Shown: positions 1-11,505, counted from the first letter of the stretch. The stretch is 64,000 nt of DNA from Cyanophora paradoxa (GCA_004431415.1 QPMI01000395.1:124001-188000); one strand, 5' to 3'. Translations and numbers: made by a program. The notes: generated by a model from the sequence alone, not told the origin.

Positions 1-414
1 CTCGAGATTGCAATTAATATTCGGACGCAGAAATGAATATGGACGCAATTGAAGAATAATTTCTGCGAAGCGCGAGCGCGAGCGCAAGGGCGCGCGCACC
101 ACCGCCCCGGGAGAGTCCAGCAGTTCTGCTCGAGGGCGCTGAGCGGTGAGCGAATGCACATCAAAGGCAGATCAAAGGAAGTCGAAATAAATCAAAGGCG
201 ACTTCGAAATTAATCAATAAAAGTAGATTTGATCATGCGCGCTGAGCGAGGGGTTCTATTCTGGATACCCAAGGGATTGATATCGTGAGAGAAATCGTGC
301 CCGGCGGCCAATTGCAGGGGCCAATTGCAAGCTGAAGGCGAAACTTGAAAGTGATTTTGTGCTTTGAAACTTAATCGTGACAAGCTAGCCTGTAGGTAGT
401 GGCCAGAAAAGTAA
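1..414. other. Spacer, no gene recognised
   Basis: Mixed-composition sequence with a GC-alternating stretch near 70-100. No reading frame shows recognisable protein. It lies downstream of the minus-strand Rieske gene, so missing 3' exons of that gene could lie here or left of the window, but I could not identify one. Confidence 0.4.
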
Positions 415-1373
415 TTACGGAACTCGACTCAGAGCTCGGGGCGGACCGATGCGGGGAATGAGGGACTCGTCGGGGGGCGACTTCTGGTCCGCCCACACCT
501 GCCCCCGGGCCCGGCCCCGCGCTCAGGGCAAGACGGTTGGAGAGGCGTTATCGGGAGAAATTAAAGGGACTCGGGGCTCGGGGGGCGGGGCGGGCACGAA
601 GATGACGCCCTGGGCGAGGGCGATGGGGTAGGCGGCCACGCAGGCGCGGCGCTGGTTGATGGCGGCGCCGGCCTCGAGCTGCGGGATGCGCGCGCAGCGG
701 CCGGATCCGTCGAACTGCCACCCGTGGTAGCCGCACTCGAGCAGGGGCCCCTCGAGGCGCCCGTCGGAGAGCGGCACCGCGCGGTGCGGGCACCGGTCCA
801 GCACGCAGTGCACCGCCCCGCCCTCCCCCTGCGCCCCGGCCATGCCACCCGCGCGCGCCGGCGCCGGCGGCTCGGGACGAGAGGCGCGGCGCGGGGCGCG
901 GGGCCGGGCGGGCGGGGCGCACGGCCCAGAGGACGAGGGGCTCGTCGAAGAGGGAGAAGGCGTACGGGCGGCCCCGCGGGAAGTCCTCCACGAAGGCCAC
1001 CGGGTACCTGCGCGCGCCCCCCGCCGCCCGGGCGCGCGTGAGCCCCGCAGCCGGTCCAATGGCCCGCGCGCCGGAGCTTCGACTTCGAATTCGCGGCACC
1101 AGTTCTTGCGCCACTCGAAGGGCTGCTGCTCGCGATCGGCCGCCGGCTCCGTCTGCTTTGCCGAGCCGGCCTCGGCCGACGACGACGGGAGCGGGCACGC
1201 GAGGCCAGCAGCTTGGCCGCCCCGCGCCTCGGGCTTGCGAGCCGGCGATGCCGCGCCCGCGCCGTTGCTGCCGCCGCTGACGGGCGCGTCGGAGCCGGTG
1301 GGTGCCGGCGGGAGGGGGCTGTCGACGTCTGGGCCGCCAAGCTCCGCCCGGACCGCGAATTCGAAGCGGGCTC
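415..1373 (-). CDS. Rieske [2Fe-2S] oxygenase, PAO/Tic55-like, partial
   Basis: Rieske-domain protein of the pheophorbide a oxygenase/Tic55/chlorophyllide a oxygenase type, normally a chloroplast non-haem iron oxygenase. Four exons join in frame: 1373-1100, 1007-923, 828-598 and 498 downwards. Splicing rebuilds the family start (FEWRKNW joined to YPVAFVEDF), then FSLFDEPLVLWA, then GEGGAVHCVLDRCPHRAVPLSDG and ECGYHGWQFDGSGRC, then GVIF joined to VWADQKSPPDESLIP. Both cluster-binding pairs (CxH and CxxH) are present. All introns are GT-AG. The last exon either reads to a stop at 415-417 or leaves by a GTCCGCCCC donor near 447. The catalytic iron domain that follows the Rieske domain in this family is not visible. 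The N-terminal/transit region upstream of 1373 is unresolved. Either the 3' part lies outside the window or this is a truncated copy. Confidence 0.85.
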
Positions 1374-2110
1374 CTGCGCGCGCGTAAGCAACCCAAATAA
1401 AAGCGATTCCGCATGTAAGTATGCTTTTTTAAGCTGAACCGGCACGTTTTCGCGCACTCTCCCGAGCGCACCTTGGCCTGCCGCGGCCGGCCAGCCGCCG
1501 CTCATGATCAGGAGGCGCGCGGGGGATCCCACGCCCGTGAAAAAGCTCCGGCTGCAGCTGATCGCCCCCGCTGCGGCCGGACGCCTCCGCCCGGCACCGC
1601 GTGAGCCGCCGGACCAAGCGGAACGAGAGCCGGCGCGATCAGCGCCGGCGGGGCGGCCGATCGCGAGCGGCGCAATTGCAAAGACGACGAGGGGCGCGGT
1701 CGGTGCTGAGGCGCGCGGGGGAGGGATCGGCGCCGCGAGAAAGGCCGCCATCGCTGCGAGCGGAGAGCCTAAGCTTGAGGACTCGAGCTCGGGATCCGGA
1801 AGGGAGGAAACTCGCGGATAATCCTGGCCTCGACCTCGAGCTCGCCGCGGCGCCTCGAGCTCGATCGCGAGCTTCAGCTCGGGTGCACGAGATCTAGATG
1901 CACTAGATATCGATATCGCTGCGAGCGGATTTCAACGGTTAGAATTCGATCGCGGTGAGCCTTGGGGAAGAGGAAACTCGAGGCCAGGATATCATGAGCA
2001 TGCGAGGGAAGATCTAGAGCCGCCGGCGCCCTCACGATATCGATCGCGAGGGAACTCGAGCTCCTGCGCACGATTAATTTGCCCCGGCGCCGCCGGGCCG
2101 GCCTCGCTCG
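1374..2110. other. Upstream region of the Rieske gene, no clear exon
   Basis: An acceptor at 1374-1376 (minus strand) implies at least one more 5' exon of the Rieske gene between here and about 1750. A minus-strand open frame starting near 1751 with a Met-Ala-Ala-Phe N-terminus could be a transit peptide, but it cannot be confirmed. From 1780 to 2110 the sequence is rich in palindromic hexamers and has no coding signal. Confidence 0.3.
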
Positions 2111-2890
2111 AGAGGAAATAGATCTGATTTACATTGGGCCTGCGGCCTGCGGCCCCACGGTATGCGTATTGGTAGAAACAGGGGCCCCCCCCCACCGCTC
2201 GAGGGATGGTCGGGGGCCTGATGGGGTAGGGCGCTAAGCGCCGACAGAAATTGTCGCGGGCGATGGCAAGTCCGGCTAGAGCTTAGTCGGCTGGGCCGGG
2301 CGCGGCCGCAGGCCGCGGGCCGGGAGCCGGCTAGGCGTGGCCGGTCGCGACTTGGCTTGGTGACTTTCGGGCGCAGCCGAATGATTTTCGGTGCAGCGGT
2401 TGTTGGGGTTCGGAACCCAAGCTTAAGTCGGAACCAAATTCGGGATCCTTGAACCGTGAAAGTCCTAGAAAATACTTGCTAGTTTGCAACGCGGGCTAGT
2501 ATAAGTAGCCGCTGCCCTGCCAAAGTTGTCATTCTTTGTGAGGCGCACAGCCTCGAAATACTAGCAGCGAAACTCTGCCTCTCTGCGGCTGCACCTTGCC
2601 TTTGCAATTTGGGAGAGCCTTGCATTGAATTGCACTACTAGCTGGGATCGCATCTCAGGTCTGTTACTACTCTGTTATTAGGCCTCTGGTTAAAACCCCT
2701 AGACTATATCTGGGCCTTGCCCGGATTTAACCAGACGCTAAATAAAATTCTACTGGGGTAACGAATGGCCGAGGCCGGGGGGGAGGCTGGAATCCGGGGG
2801 ACGGGGCGAGGGCGGTCAAGGTGCTACTGGGGTGCGTCGGGGCGGGGCTGGCCGAGGAGAGAGGCGAGGCCGCGTAGGACCGCGGTCTTC
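2110..2890 (-). repeat. Left arm of a long imperfect inverted repeat (retroelement 3' end)
   Basis: The reverse complement of this stretch matches 10480-10735. Shared landmarks are a run reading GGGGCCCCCC followed by CACCGCTCGAGGGATGG, then GCGCTAAGCGCCGACAGAAAT, then CTACTGGGGTAAC, then the tail of an open frame ending in RPDAPQ. In this arm the landmarks GACAGAAAT and CTACTGGGG are separated by about 490 bp (2251-2740). They are nearly adjacent in the right arm, so this arm carries an extra segment. The two arms look like two copies of one element's 3' end in opposite orientation. Confidence 0.7.
2251..2742. mobile_element. Insertion inside the left repeat arm, possibly LTR-like
   Basis: About 490 bp absent from the matching position of the 10.5-10.7 kb copy. 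It contains a TATA-like stretch near 2500 (TATAAGTA) and AATAAA near 2741. That combination would fit a promoter plus polyadenylation region, as in a solo LTR. I do not see a clean target-site duplication, so the LTR reading is an inference. Confidence 0.4.
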
Positions 2891-3648
2891 AGGCCTTCTC
2901 GGTCGGGCTCCTGCTGCGGCGCCGGGGCCGCGCCGGATGGAAGGAGGTCGTTGAGGAGGCCGAGGAGGGCGGCTGTCGGGGCCGTCTGGGACTGGTCCGG
3001 GCCCGGCGCCGGCGCCACGGACGGCGGCGGAACCACGGCCGGGCCCGGGCGGCGGTCGGCGCGGTACCGTTGGCCGGGACGGTTCCGAGGGGGGCGGTGC
3101 CCGGCGCGGGCCCCGGGCAGCGCCGGGCGCGGGTCCCGTGGCGGCGCCCGGCGCGGGCTCCAAGCTTAAGGTACCGTAGTACCGTTGGCGCGGGCTTGGC
3201 CATATGCATGGGCGAGGTTGGCTTCGAGGGCGCCAAAGGCGTCGCCGAGCCGCCGGGCGTGCGCGGCTTTGTCGGCGGCGGGGCTGGCGGCGAGCTCGGC
3301 CTCGGCAGCGGCCTCCTCCGCCAAGTCCGAGGCGGACTCCGGCGCGAGCCCCGGGCGCCCGGCGCCGCCCCGAGGGCGGCGTCGGCTAGCGCTCCGGCGG
3401 CGGCGGCTGGCGATGGCGGTTCGGAGGGCGGCCACGGCGTCGGGCCGATAGCGCCGGTCATGGTGCCGGAGTAGGCCGGGGGGATGGGGCCGGGGCGAGG
3501 TCCGCGCCCGTGAGGCCCGCGGCCTGGACTCCGTACTCCGCCAGGACGGAAAGAAGGGCCGAGCTCGAGGCTGCCGCAGGCGTGGCGGCGGTGGCGGGGC
3601 TTTGGCGGCAGCCGTGGCGGGGGCCGCGGGCGGGGCGGCGGCGGCGGA

Positions 3649-3683
<35 letters not shown>

Positions 3684-4125
3684 GCGGCGGCGGGCGGGGC
3701 GGGGGCGACGGGGGGTTCAGGCTCGCCGGCGTGAAAGGCCCCGCGCCCGCCACGCCCTGCAGCTGGGAAGCGGGAGTCAGACTGAAGCCGAACTGCCAGG
3801 GCCGGGCGGGGGCAGGGGATGGGAACGCCCCCCCCCCCCCCCCCCCCCCCCGACACCCTCCCCAACCCAACCCCCGGCCCCACAAAGCGGCCCCTTCCCC
3901 CAAACCAATAGCCCTCCCCCGCGCCCCCACCCGAGGGACCCGTCCGCGATCTTCCCCCCCCCTAAACACCCCGCCCCCTTCCCGGCGCCCCCCCCCTCCC
4001 CCCCCTCCCCCCCCCCCCCACCCCCCAAGCGGGCACGTCCTCCCCCCCACCCTCGAGCTCACGCGTACGAGTGCGGCGCCACGAGTCGATTTTCCAGATG
4101 AACGATTTTTTTCGAACTCAAGCAA
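2821..4125 (-). pseudogene. Degenerate Ala/Pro-rich ORF, probable retroelement gag-like remnant
   Basis: Minus-strand frames give a low-complexity N-terminal part (Gly/Pro/Ala runs) and a well-formed helical stretch near 3167-3330 (SASDLAEEAAAEAELAA, then GDAFGALEANLAHAYGQ). A C-terminal stretch near 2824-2960 reads LLGLLNDLLPSG and LRGLASLLGQPRPDAPQ. These lie in different frames without convincing introns, so the gene looks decayed. The last part is shared with the plus-strand copy near 10500. No protease, reverse transcriptase or integrase is seen. The retroelement label is an inference from the repeated 3' end. Confidence 0.35.
3828..4025. repeat. Poly-C / C-rich low-complexity tract
   Basis: A run of more than 20 cytosines near 3829-3852 is followed by C-rich sequence to 4025. 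It interrupts the degenerate ORF on the opposite strand with glycine runs. It is simple repeat sequence. Confidence 0.9.
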
Positions 4126-4139
4126 ACCTTTGTGAATGA

Positions 4140-4674
4140 ATTATAAATCGGTGCGTAGTCGAACCGTTTGAACGTTTAACGTCAACTTCGAATTCGTCAA
4201 GTCGTCGTCGACTCGTCGACTCGTCGTGACGGACGAGTCACTGACGACGTCCGACGGTCGTCCGACGCCGGACCGACGGTCAACGAACTCGGAACTCCGC
4301 GTCGAGTCGACGTCCGCATTGTACAGTATATGTATATGTTTATATATGCATAGTGCATATAAAAACGCCATACCGGTGCACGTATACCGTATACGGTTAA
4401 CGTACGGGTACCGGTTATAAACTCTATAAATGGACGCGACCAATGACGCCGACCATCGGACTAAATGCAGCAGTGCACGGTGCACGCGTACGCGTGCATG
4501 GCACGTGCACGTGACCTCGCCGATGATGGCGGGCATCGCCGGGCAACGCCGGGCATCGGCCGTGATTGGCGGCCGATCGATCGCTTCTCGAAAGTACTTT
4601 ATAATTATAGTCATGCTGCTGACTCACGTGCACTGAGTCATGCATGCGCATGATACGTACTATGCAGTCTATGC
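4140..4674. other. Spacer, no gene recognised
   Basis: Rich in GTCGTCGAC-type palindromes and short TATATA/TGCATA words. Opposite-strand open frames here are antisense images of each other and carry no family motif. Confidence 0.5.
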
Positions 4675-4681
4675 CGTGTGG

Positions 4682-4905
4682 CACTAAATTACCGCGGCAT
4701 AGTTAAATTACCGCGGCTAAATTAAATTACCGCGGCACCAAATTACCGCGTTTTAGAAACTTGAGGCTTGTATGGGGCGGAAATTGTAGGGGGTACTGTA
4801 TGGGGCGACAGCTCAGGAGAGAATTACGTATACCGCGGTACTAAATTACCGCGTTTTAACAAATTCTCGGCGAGGTAATTTGGTACCGCGGTAATTAAGT
4901 AGTAA
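4682..4905. repeat. Repeat family B, copy 1 (AAATTACCGCGG element)
   Basis: Multiple copies of AAATTACCGCGG flank a core reading TTGAGGCTTGTATGGGGC and GGGTACTGTATGGGGCGAC. It ends with ACCAAATTACCGCG-type words in the opposite sense. The same core and flanks recur at 11215-11505. Short, non-coding and dyad-rich, it looks like a MITE-type element. Confidence 0.7.
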
Positions 4906-5090
4906 CTGTAACTATAGCCAGTTCAAGTTCAGGCTGTCGGAGGCTCGGAGCCTCGGAGCGGGCCGGTCCGAGCGGAGCCCAACTGCATTCGTCATGACTC
5001 AGTGAATATTAATCATGATGATTCGTGGACTTTCCGGGATCCGCAAAGTTTCCGGACCGAATTCGAAACGTTCAAACGGTTCCGGATTAG

Positions 5091-5574
5091 GGCTGTCGTC
5101 AGTCACTGACAGTCACAGTCAGAGGGTCTGACTGACCTCACTGGGTCAGCTTTTGGCTGACTGACGTTTTCTCAGTCCCATACAAAACCCTGCTGGGAGC
5201 GTGCCCCCCTGCGGGCTTTTTCCATCTAAAGCTGTCGTAGGTCGATTAAAAAATGATCTTCTGTCGTCGAAATCTTCAAGAAACCGCCCATGTGCATGGT
5301 AAGAGGCTAATGGAGTCTGACGTGCGCATGGCGGGGGCCGAATCTCCTTTTCTCGTCCTCTCTGCTCGCATAACGTGCCTGGCCTGATGCTTGGCAACTT
5401 GAAAATAGTCTTGAATGAAGTAGATAGATCGCGCTTGGGTCAATTCCTGCCAATTTCCTGGTCATTTTTCCCGGCTTTTGCACGGTAGCCTGACTTGAAC
5501 CTCGGGTTGACTGATTCAGTCACAGTCAGGGGGGCTGACGGACTGGGTCAGCCGGGGGACTGACTGACGACAGC
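5091..5574 (+). mobile_element. MITE family A, copy 1
   Basis: A 484-bp element nearly identical to 45641-46119. It begins GGCTGTCGTCAGTC and ends GACTGACGACAGC, so the termini are inverted repeats, and subterminal CAGTCA/TGACTG words add more dyads. The interior has no long convincing ORF. Termini plus two dispersed copies indicate a non-autonomous DNA transposon. The flanks here (ATTAG/ACTAT) are not an obvious duplication, unlike copy 2. Confidence 0.85.
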
Positions 5575-6470
5575 ACTATCATAGTATTCCGGATCCGAAC
5601 TTCGGACTCTAAGTTCGGAGTTCGAACTTCGGAACTTCAAACCGTTACTTGCACGGAGTGCCACGGACTCGGGAACTTCGGAACTTCAAACCGTTAGTCG
5701 TCGCCGACTCGTCGCCGAGTCGTCGGTTACTTGCACGGTTAATTAATATTGCGGAGCGCCTCCGATCCGAATCATCCGATGCGACATCATGCGAGACTCA
5801 GCAGCGAGAGTCCAAGACTCTAGATCTGAGGCTCCGCGATCCTCCGACTTTCAAAGTTTCAAGTTTTGGCAAATTTAAATTAAAAAAACTATTGCTCGCA
5901 AGTTCAACGGTTCAACGGTTCATGATCAGACTGGCCGCTGCAGATCTCGATTCTCGAATCTCAGTCTCAAGTTGGCCGGGAACTTGCCAGGCTTGGCCCG
6001 CCGGAGCCGGGGCCAATTGCAATTTGCAATACGCCGTGACGTATACTGGAGTACGTGGTGGTATCGCATGCATTTTCATAGTGTTCAACTTTTGTCATAT
6101 TAATAATGACAGTGTTATAATTAGGTTTAATTTGACGTATACGCCGCGGCGCGTACTGCGGCGTACAGGACAGTGCGTTCACGTGCACGTAACTTCGGTA
6201 ACTTAGCTATACTACCGGTATAGCTATGATAGTACGTAATATCCGTTTCCCGAATACCCCGCCGGGCTGCGGTCGTAATAATATCCGTTCCCGTTCAACG
6301 GTTAGTACTTTAGGCTTCCTTTCCGTTTCCGTTAGTAGACTAGTAGCGATAGCTTTAATTAGGCCTATATAGCTAGGCTGGACCCATGCAGCTGCAGACT
6401 GCAGCCTGCAGTTCAAAATTCGCGAATTTCCGTGATACATTATATAATTTATATTACGTTTTTGCATCAA
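5575..6470. other. Spacer, no gene recognised
   Basis: AT/GC-mixed, with repeated words such as CGGAACTTCAAACCGTTA (twice near 5630-5695) and TTCAACGGTT. Open frames lack any recognisable motif and overlap in antisense. Confidence 0.5.
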
Positions 6471-7909
6471 ATTAAATTGCCTCTGCCCCGCTTCCGAGTG
6501 TTGGCGAGACTGTCCTCTTTTCGGTCTCCCCGTCATTCCGGCTCCCTGCTCCCCCTTCGGCGCCTCGGGTCCCATATGCGGGTCCTATCCCGCTTCCTGG
6601 CGCTCGTGAGATTCGCCGCCGGCGCCCTCGTCGGGCCCTTGCGCCCTCGAGCTCGTCTCTCTCTGCGCCGCCCATGGCCATGACCTCCGTGTCATCTGAT
6701 CCGGCGCCACCCGACCTTTCTCCAGCTTCGCTGCCCTCTCTTCGGCGCCGGCAGCGATCCCCGTCACCTGCTCGCGGCCCTTCCCCTGCCTCCGACCCTT
6801 CCTCGGCCCCTCCTCGCCTAGGCCTCTTCCGTCTCGTCGGCCCCCGCCGCATTCCCGTCGGCGGATCTCTCGATCGACCCTGGACTCTCCGCCTGCCACT
6901 GTCTGCGGGGTACCTCCGCCGCCGTGTTCGGCGCCGGCTGTCAGTACTTTGCTCGGTAGCTCCCCCGTCGTGGCTCCTCGGGGGCCTCTTCGTCGTCGTC
7001 GTTCGCTGGGTTCCGGCTCCGGGTCAGATTTCTCGCCGGGCTTACCTTCTCCTGGCTCTGCTCCTGGGCCCTCAGCTCCGGGACCGGCTTCCCCGATCTC
7101 CTCCCGGACTCGTGGTCGTACCCGTCGCCGGCTTGCCGAGCCTGCGGCTCCTTCTACTTCCCCCCGGCGGTTTGCCGGGCCGGACCCTCCGGCCTTTGTT
7201 CTTGATACCGGACTGCCGCCTTTGCCTTCGTCTTCTGCTTCGCTGGTCGCGATCGTATCCCGCCGGCGCCGGCGTACTTCTTCGTCTTCTAGTTTAGTTC
7301 GGTCTGGTTCGGATTCTGATCGTAGTGTTGATGCTAGAGTTAGTTTCAATACTAGCTATAGTCCTCGTGCTCGACCTGTTGTTCGCCGTCGTTTGCAGTT
7401 CGATTGCCCGCCTCGACCCTGGCCGGCTTTAGTGATTCCTTTGACTGTCCTTTTGCCTGCTCTTGATCCGCCTGCTCCGCCTCCTGTGTCCTCCTCGACC
7501 TCGTGCCGTAGCTCTGCCCTTTCGCATCGTCCTGCTTCGCCTCCGCCTCCATGTCGTCTTGTTGTTCCTCTTACTTGTCTTCTTCCTGTTATTTATCTTT
7601 CTCAATTTTGTCCCCCGCTTCTTAGTGATGTAATTCCTTCTGATATTGATGGTATCTCTAGCTCTGGCTCTTCTTCGTGTCAGTTATCCTCTGTCCCTAG
7701 ATCTGCTCGATTTATCGTCTCTTCTCGCTATCGATCTGTCTCGAGCTCTGTGTCTTTCCTTTTTTATTGTCGATTTTGGCTCTTTGTCTTATCTTTCTTC
7801 GTGCTCTTGTCTTAGTTATTTTGCTTTTTTGTCTTTATGCCCCCTGGGCAGCCCCCGCAGTGCTGGTGTCTAGAGACTGTGGCCGGTAATTCACCAAAAA
7901 AAAAAAAAA
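6470..7909 (+). mobile_element. Poly-A-tailed block, possible non-LTR retroelement or processed fragment
   Basis: A strongly strand-asymmetric stretch, pyrimidine-rich on the plus strand. It contains a plus open frame of about 290 codons (6949-7815) rich in Ser, Arg and Pro, and an Arg/Glu-rich open frame on the minus strand (7349-6585). About 80 bp after the plus stop is a run of 14 A residues (7896-7909), after which composition changes abruptly to AT-rich. An internal A tail of this kind is typical of retroposed sequence. No reverse transcriptase or endonuclease motif is visible, so the class is uncertain. Confidence 0.4.
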
Positions 7910-10479
7910 CAAATTAAATTGCATGCAATTGCAATATTAATTAAGCGGGGAGTTGATGATGGTACCCCCCGGCGAGCGACGCAGCGAGCCAGCGCCTAGC
8001 GCCGCGATTACGGCGCACCAGGGTAGCGGCGCCTCCGAAAGGGCCCCGCTGGAACCCCTGAAGCGCGCTGGAAAGCGGCCGGACGCCCCGGCTTCGAACT
8101 CGCCACCCAGCGCTCTCCCGCAGCGACAGCTTGGCAGAGCGGCAGGTCTACTCGACCAGAGAACATCGCACGCTCGACCCCGACGACCCCGGCAACGCGC
8201 CGCGGGCGCCCGACGCCGCGCGTGTCCTCGCCGCGCCTCCCGCCCCGAGCCCCTCGAAGCCTCCACCACTACGCCCACTGACGACCTCACTCTCAACCTA
8301 TCACCTACGGCCGCCCGCCGGGCCCTCGCGCCCGCCGCCGACCCGCCGCCGCCTGCGCGACTTGCGCCTCCACACCTCCCTCGCTACCGCCGACACGCTC
8401 GCCTCCCGCCGCCACCGCTGCTCTTGCCCCCTCTGCCCTCTCTCGCCCGTTGCCCCAGTCGCCCTCTCCCATGGCCCCACCTTTCACCCCCTCTGCCCCC
8501 GCCGTTCTGCTGATCTCCCGCTACCCCAGGGAGGGGACGGTGGTGCGGGCTGCCAGGTGGAAGGTCGTCGGTCGGCCGCTGAACCCACCGGCGCCTGCCC
8601 CGGCCACGCGCCAGGCCGGGGCGGTCGGACCGCCGTGGAGGGGGCTCGTCATTGCCCGCGGCGGGGGGGAGGCGGTCGGCGGGCGGCTGGAAGCCCGGCG
8701 GAACGCGCCACTTGAACCTCCCTCCTCCCGACCGCGGCTGCCCGACCGTCGGACCCGGTCCTCCCCCGTCCTTTCCCGCCGCCCAACGTCGCCCCATGCC
8801 GTGCCCTCCTCCCTGCCCCCGTCCCCCTTTCCCCCGACCAATCTTCCCCGATGCTCCGAGCCCGGCGGCTCCACCAGGCTTGCTCTCGCACGAGCGAGCC
8901 CCCAACCCGACCCGCCGTGCCGACGACACGGCGGGCCGTACTCTAGCGTGTACAGAGTGGCTAGATTATAGTGCGCCTTCTCGGAGGCCCTAGCCTACTA
9001 GGCATAGAGCTAACTACAGCTGCAGCTCACTTCGCTGCCCACCTCTGATTTCTACTCTCGTCCCTGGGTAGCCACTCCCTCTCCCGCGTAGGATCTTTCC
9101 TGTGCTGCAGCTCTACTACTAGGCTAGACTTAGTTCCCGGGGTAGCGTCTTCAGTTACTTTCATATCCGAGCTCCACCCGGTCCGATGTCCGAAAGGCTT
9201 AGTCCCGTAGGCTCATCTCTCGACTTGACACAGATGGACACCTCAGCTAAATCTCTAGCCATTTGTCTTGGTGTGTGCGAATTCATTTAAGACCCGAGCC
9301 CCTCGAAGCACATTCGACATCTAACACGATCCTTTTCGAGCTCAGGAACGTGATAACCCGCGCCGGCGGAGCGACTGACCCACATCGCCAGCTTGCAGCT
9401 GCATGCGCAGCCGCTGAGCTGCATCCACAGCGCAAGCTGAGGCGCCTGCCGGACATCGAACACGCGCACACGGCCAGCACGCGCAGCTGCTTCATCTCGA
9501 TCTGCTCATGAGGCCCGCGCGCGCCCACTCACTCCGACCCACTCTCTCATCCCGCGCGCGCGCGGCGCCTCGCCTCCGCCCCGTCCCGCCCGCCCAGCGG
9601 CCGGGCCATCCACGTCGCCTTCACCTCACACCGCGTGCGCACGGCCCGGCCGCCGCCACGCAGCGCCATGGAAGGCGCGCGGCCGGAACCTGCGGCCGGC
9701 CGCCGCCGCCGAGCGCCACCACGTCGACCCTCGAGCTCTCGATCTGACCTGACGGCTGGCCTGTGGCGCCCCACTGCTCGCGCGCCACGTCCTACGGTCC
9801 CCTGCAGTCGGATCCCAGCCCTTGCGTCCCTTGCCCCTCGCCCGCGCTAGCCAGGAACTGATCCCCACCTCCTTTTTGCCCAGGGTCTCGCCCTTGGACT
9901 CGTCCTCGGTGAAGCGGGTGCCCCTCCCGGCCAGCGCCCTGCCGCCGACGTCACGCCAGGCCGTCGCCGGCCTCCCGCCCCCCTCTTAAGGACCCTTGCG
10001 CCATCATAGGCATAGACGCCCCCGCCCAAGTCGCGCCTGTATATGGCACCACGCCCGGAAGCCTCACATCACCGCGCTGCATGCCCGGACCGACGCGCCT
10101 TTTCCCCTCACAGGCTGGATCAGCGTCCGTCGGCCGGTGCCCCCGCCTGTCCCCCGGGCCTGGCAACCCCGGGGGGCGAGATCAAGCACAATAGAGACTG
10201 CCTCCAGCGGGCGTGGCGCCCCCGTCTGGCTCGCGCGACAGCCCCTGGGACTCTGGTCTATATTTCGGGCTATGCATGCTGAGCTCGATCTTCCCCGCCT
10301 GGCTCCCCGAGCTGCCCCCCGCAGGCCTTTTCCTTTTCCCGTCGACGTCGAGCCCGATGCCCTCGGCTGCCCCTCTGCCCCGTGCACTCGCTCTCTCCCT
10401 GCCCTCCCCCGGACCGCCCCGGTCGGCGCCGGCCCTCTGGCCCTCTCTCCCATGGCCACGTGCACCTCGGCCCGCCCTC
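7910..10479. other. GC-rich region with open frames but no recognised gene
   Basis: Pro/Arg/Ser-rich open frames occur on both strands as composition artefacts of C-rich sequence. A phrase CGAGCCCCTCGAAGC occurs near 8247 and 9296. The segment ends in the plus-strand retroelement-like 3' end near 10.5 kb, so part of it may be the 5' body of that element. I could not assign exons. Confidence 0.3.
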
Positions 10480-10735
10480 TTCGGCCTCGCCTCCCTCTTC
10501 GGCCCGCCCCGCCCCGACGCTCCCCAGGAGCACCTTGCAATTGACCGCCCTCGCCCCCTCTCCCGGATCCCAGCCTCCCCCCCCGGCCTCGGCCCTTAGT
10601 TACCCCAGTAGCATTTCTGTCGGCGCTTAGCGCCCTACCCCATCAGGCCCCCGACCATCCCTCGAGCGGTGGGGGGGCCCCCTGTTGTTACCAATACGCA
10701 TTCCGTGGGGCCGCAGGCCTCACCCATACTGGAAA
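10480..10735 (+). repeat. Right arm of the long inverted repeat (retroelement 3' end)
   Basis: Matches the reverse complement of 2110-2890. An open frame ends near 10596 with PRPDAPQ followed by further residues, because a small indel removes the stop used in the left copy. Then come GTTACCCCAGTAGCATTTCTG, GGCGCTTAGCGCCCTACC and the CCATCCCTCGAGCGGTGGGGGG motif. It lacks the 490-bp insertion of the left arm. Confidence 0.7.
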
Positions 10736-11214
10736 TATTAATTAAGCAAATTGTTTTTTTAAGCTACATGCAATAAGTGTTTTTAATATTAATTAAAGTA
10801 TACGTATACGTACATGTTCAGTCGCAAGGTTTGAAAAGTTCTTGAAAACCATGCGGAGCGCGAGTCGGTGCGCCTCCGCGATCGGCCGGACCGCGAAGTG
10901 AAAAAATCTAAAAAAACCACAATGCAACCTATAGCTACTGGCTGCAACTACCAGTGTCTACCACTGCAGCTGGAAACGTTAACGTTAACTTCGTGGGAAG
11001 CTTAAGCTTTTTGTTTTAAGCTTACATCATCAAGTTGCATCAACTTGGCAACGTTAACTTGCATGCAATTAACTCTGGCAAATATTAACTTAGTAACTTT
11101 AGTAACGGCGCGCCGCGGCGGGCCGCGCGGCGCCCGGGCGCCGCCGGCGGGGCAAGTCGCCGCCACTAGCGGTACTAGTATACGGAGTGGGCCACTGGGC
11201 CCATACTACCGTCG
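10736..11214. other. Spacer, no gene recognised
   Basis: AT-rich start with TTAATATTAATT words, then GTTAACGTTAAC and AAGCTTAAGCTT palindromes and a short GC-rich block near 11105-11165. No coding signal. Confidence 0.5.
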
Positions 11215-11505
11215 GGCATTAAATTACTGCGGCGTTAATTAACGCGGTTTCAAAACTGGCACTCCACTGAGCGAAATACCGCGGTACCAAATTAACGCGG
11301 TTTTAAATAATTGAGGCTTGTATGGGGCAGTAATTTGATGGGGTACTGTATGGGGCGACCTGTCAGCAGCAAATTACCGCGGCACCAAATTACCGCGTTT
11401 TAACAAACCTTTGGCGCGTTAATTAGGTACCGCGTTAGTTAAGTGCCCGCGATTAGTTAAGTGCCCGCGGTACCGCGTTAGTTAAGTGCCCGCGGTACTT
11501 AGGCG
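11215..11505. repeat. Repeat family B, copy 2
   Basis: Shares TTGAGGCTTGTATGGGGC, GGGTACTGTATGGGGCGAC and CACCAAATTACCGCGTTTTA with 4682-4905 in the same orientation. The 3' side is expanded by repeats of CGCGTTAGTTAAGTGCCCG. It carries no ORF and is probably a MITE-type element. Confidence 0.7.

Noticed and set aside
8000-9000. Pro/Arg-rich ORFs in the plus strand as a possible gene
   Set aside because: Equal-length frames on both strands, no conserved motif and no consistent splice sites; left as unassigned.
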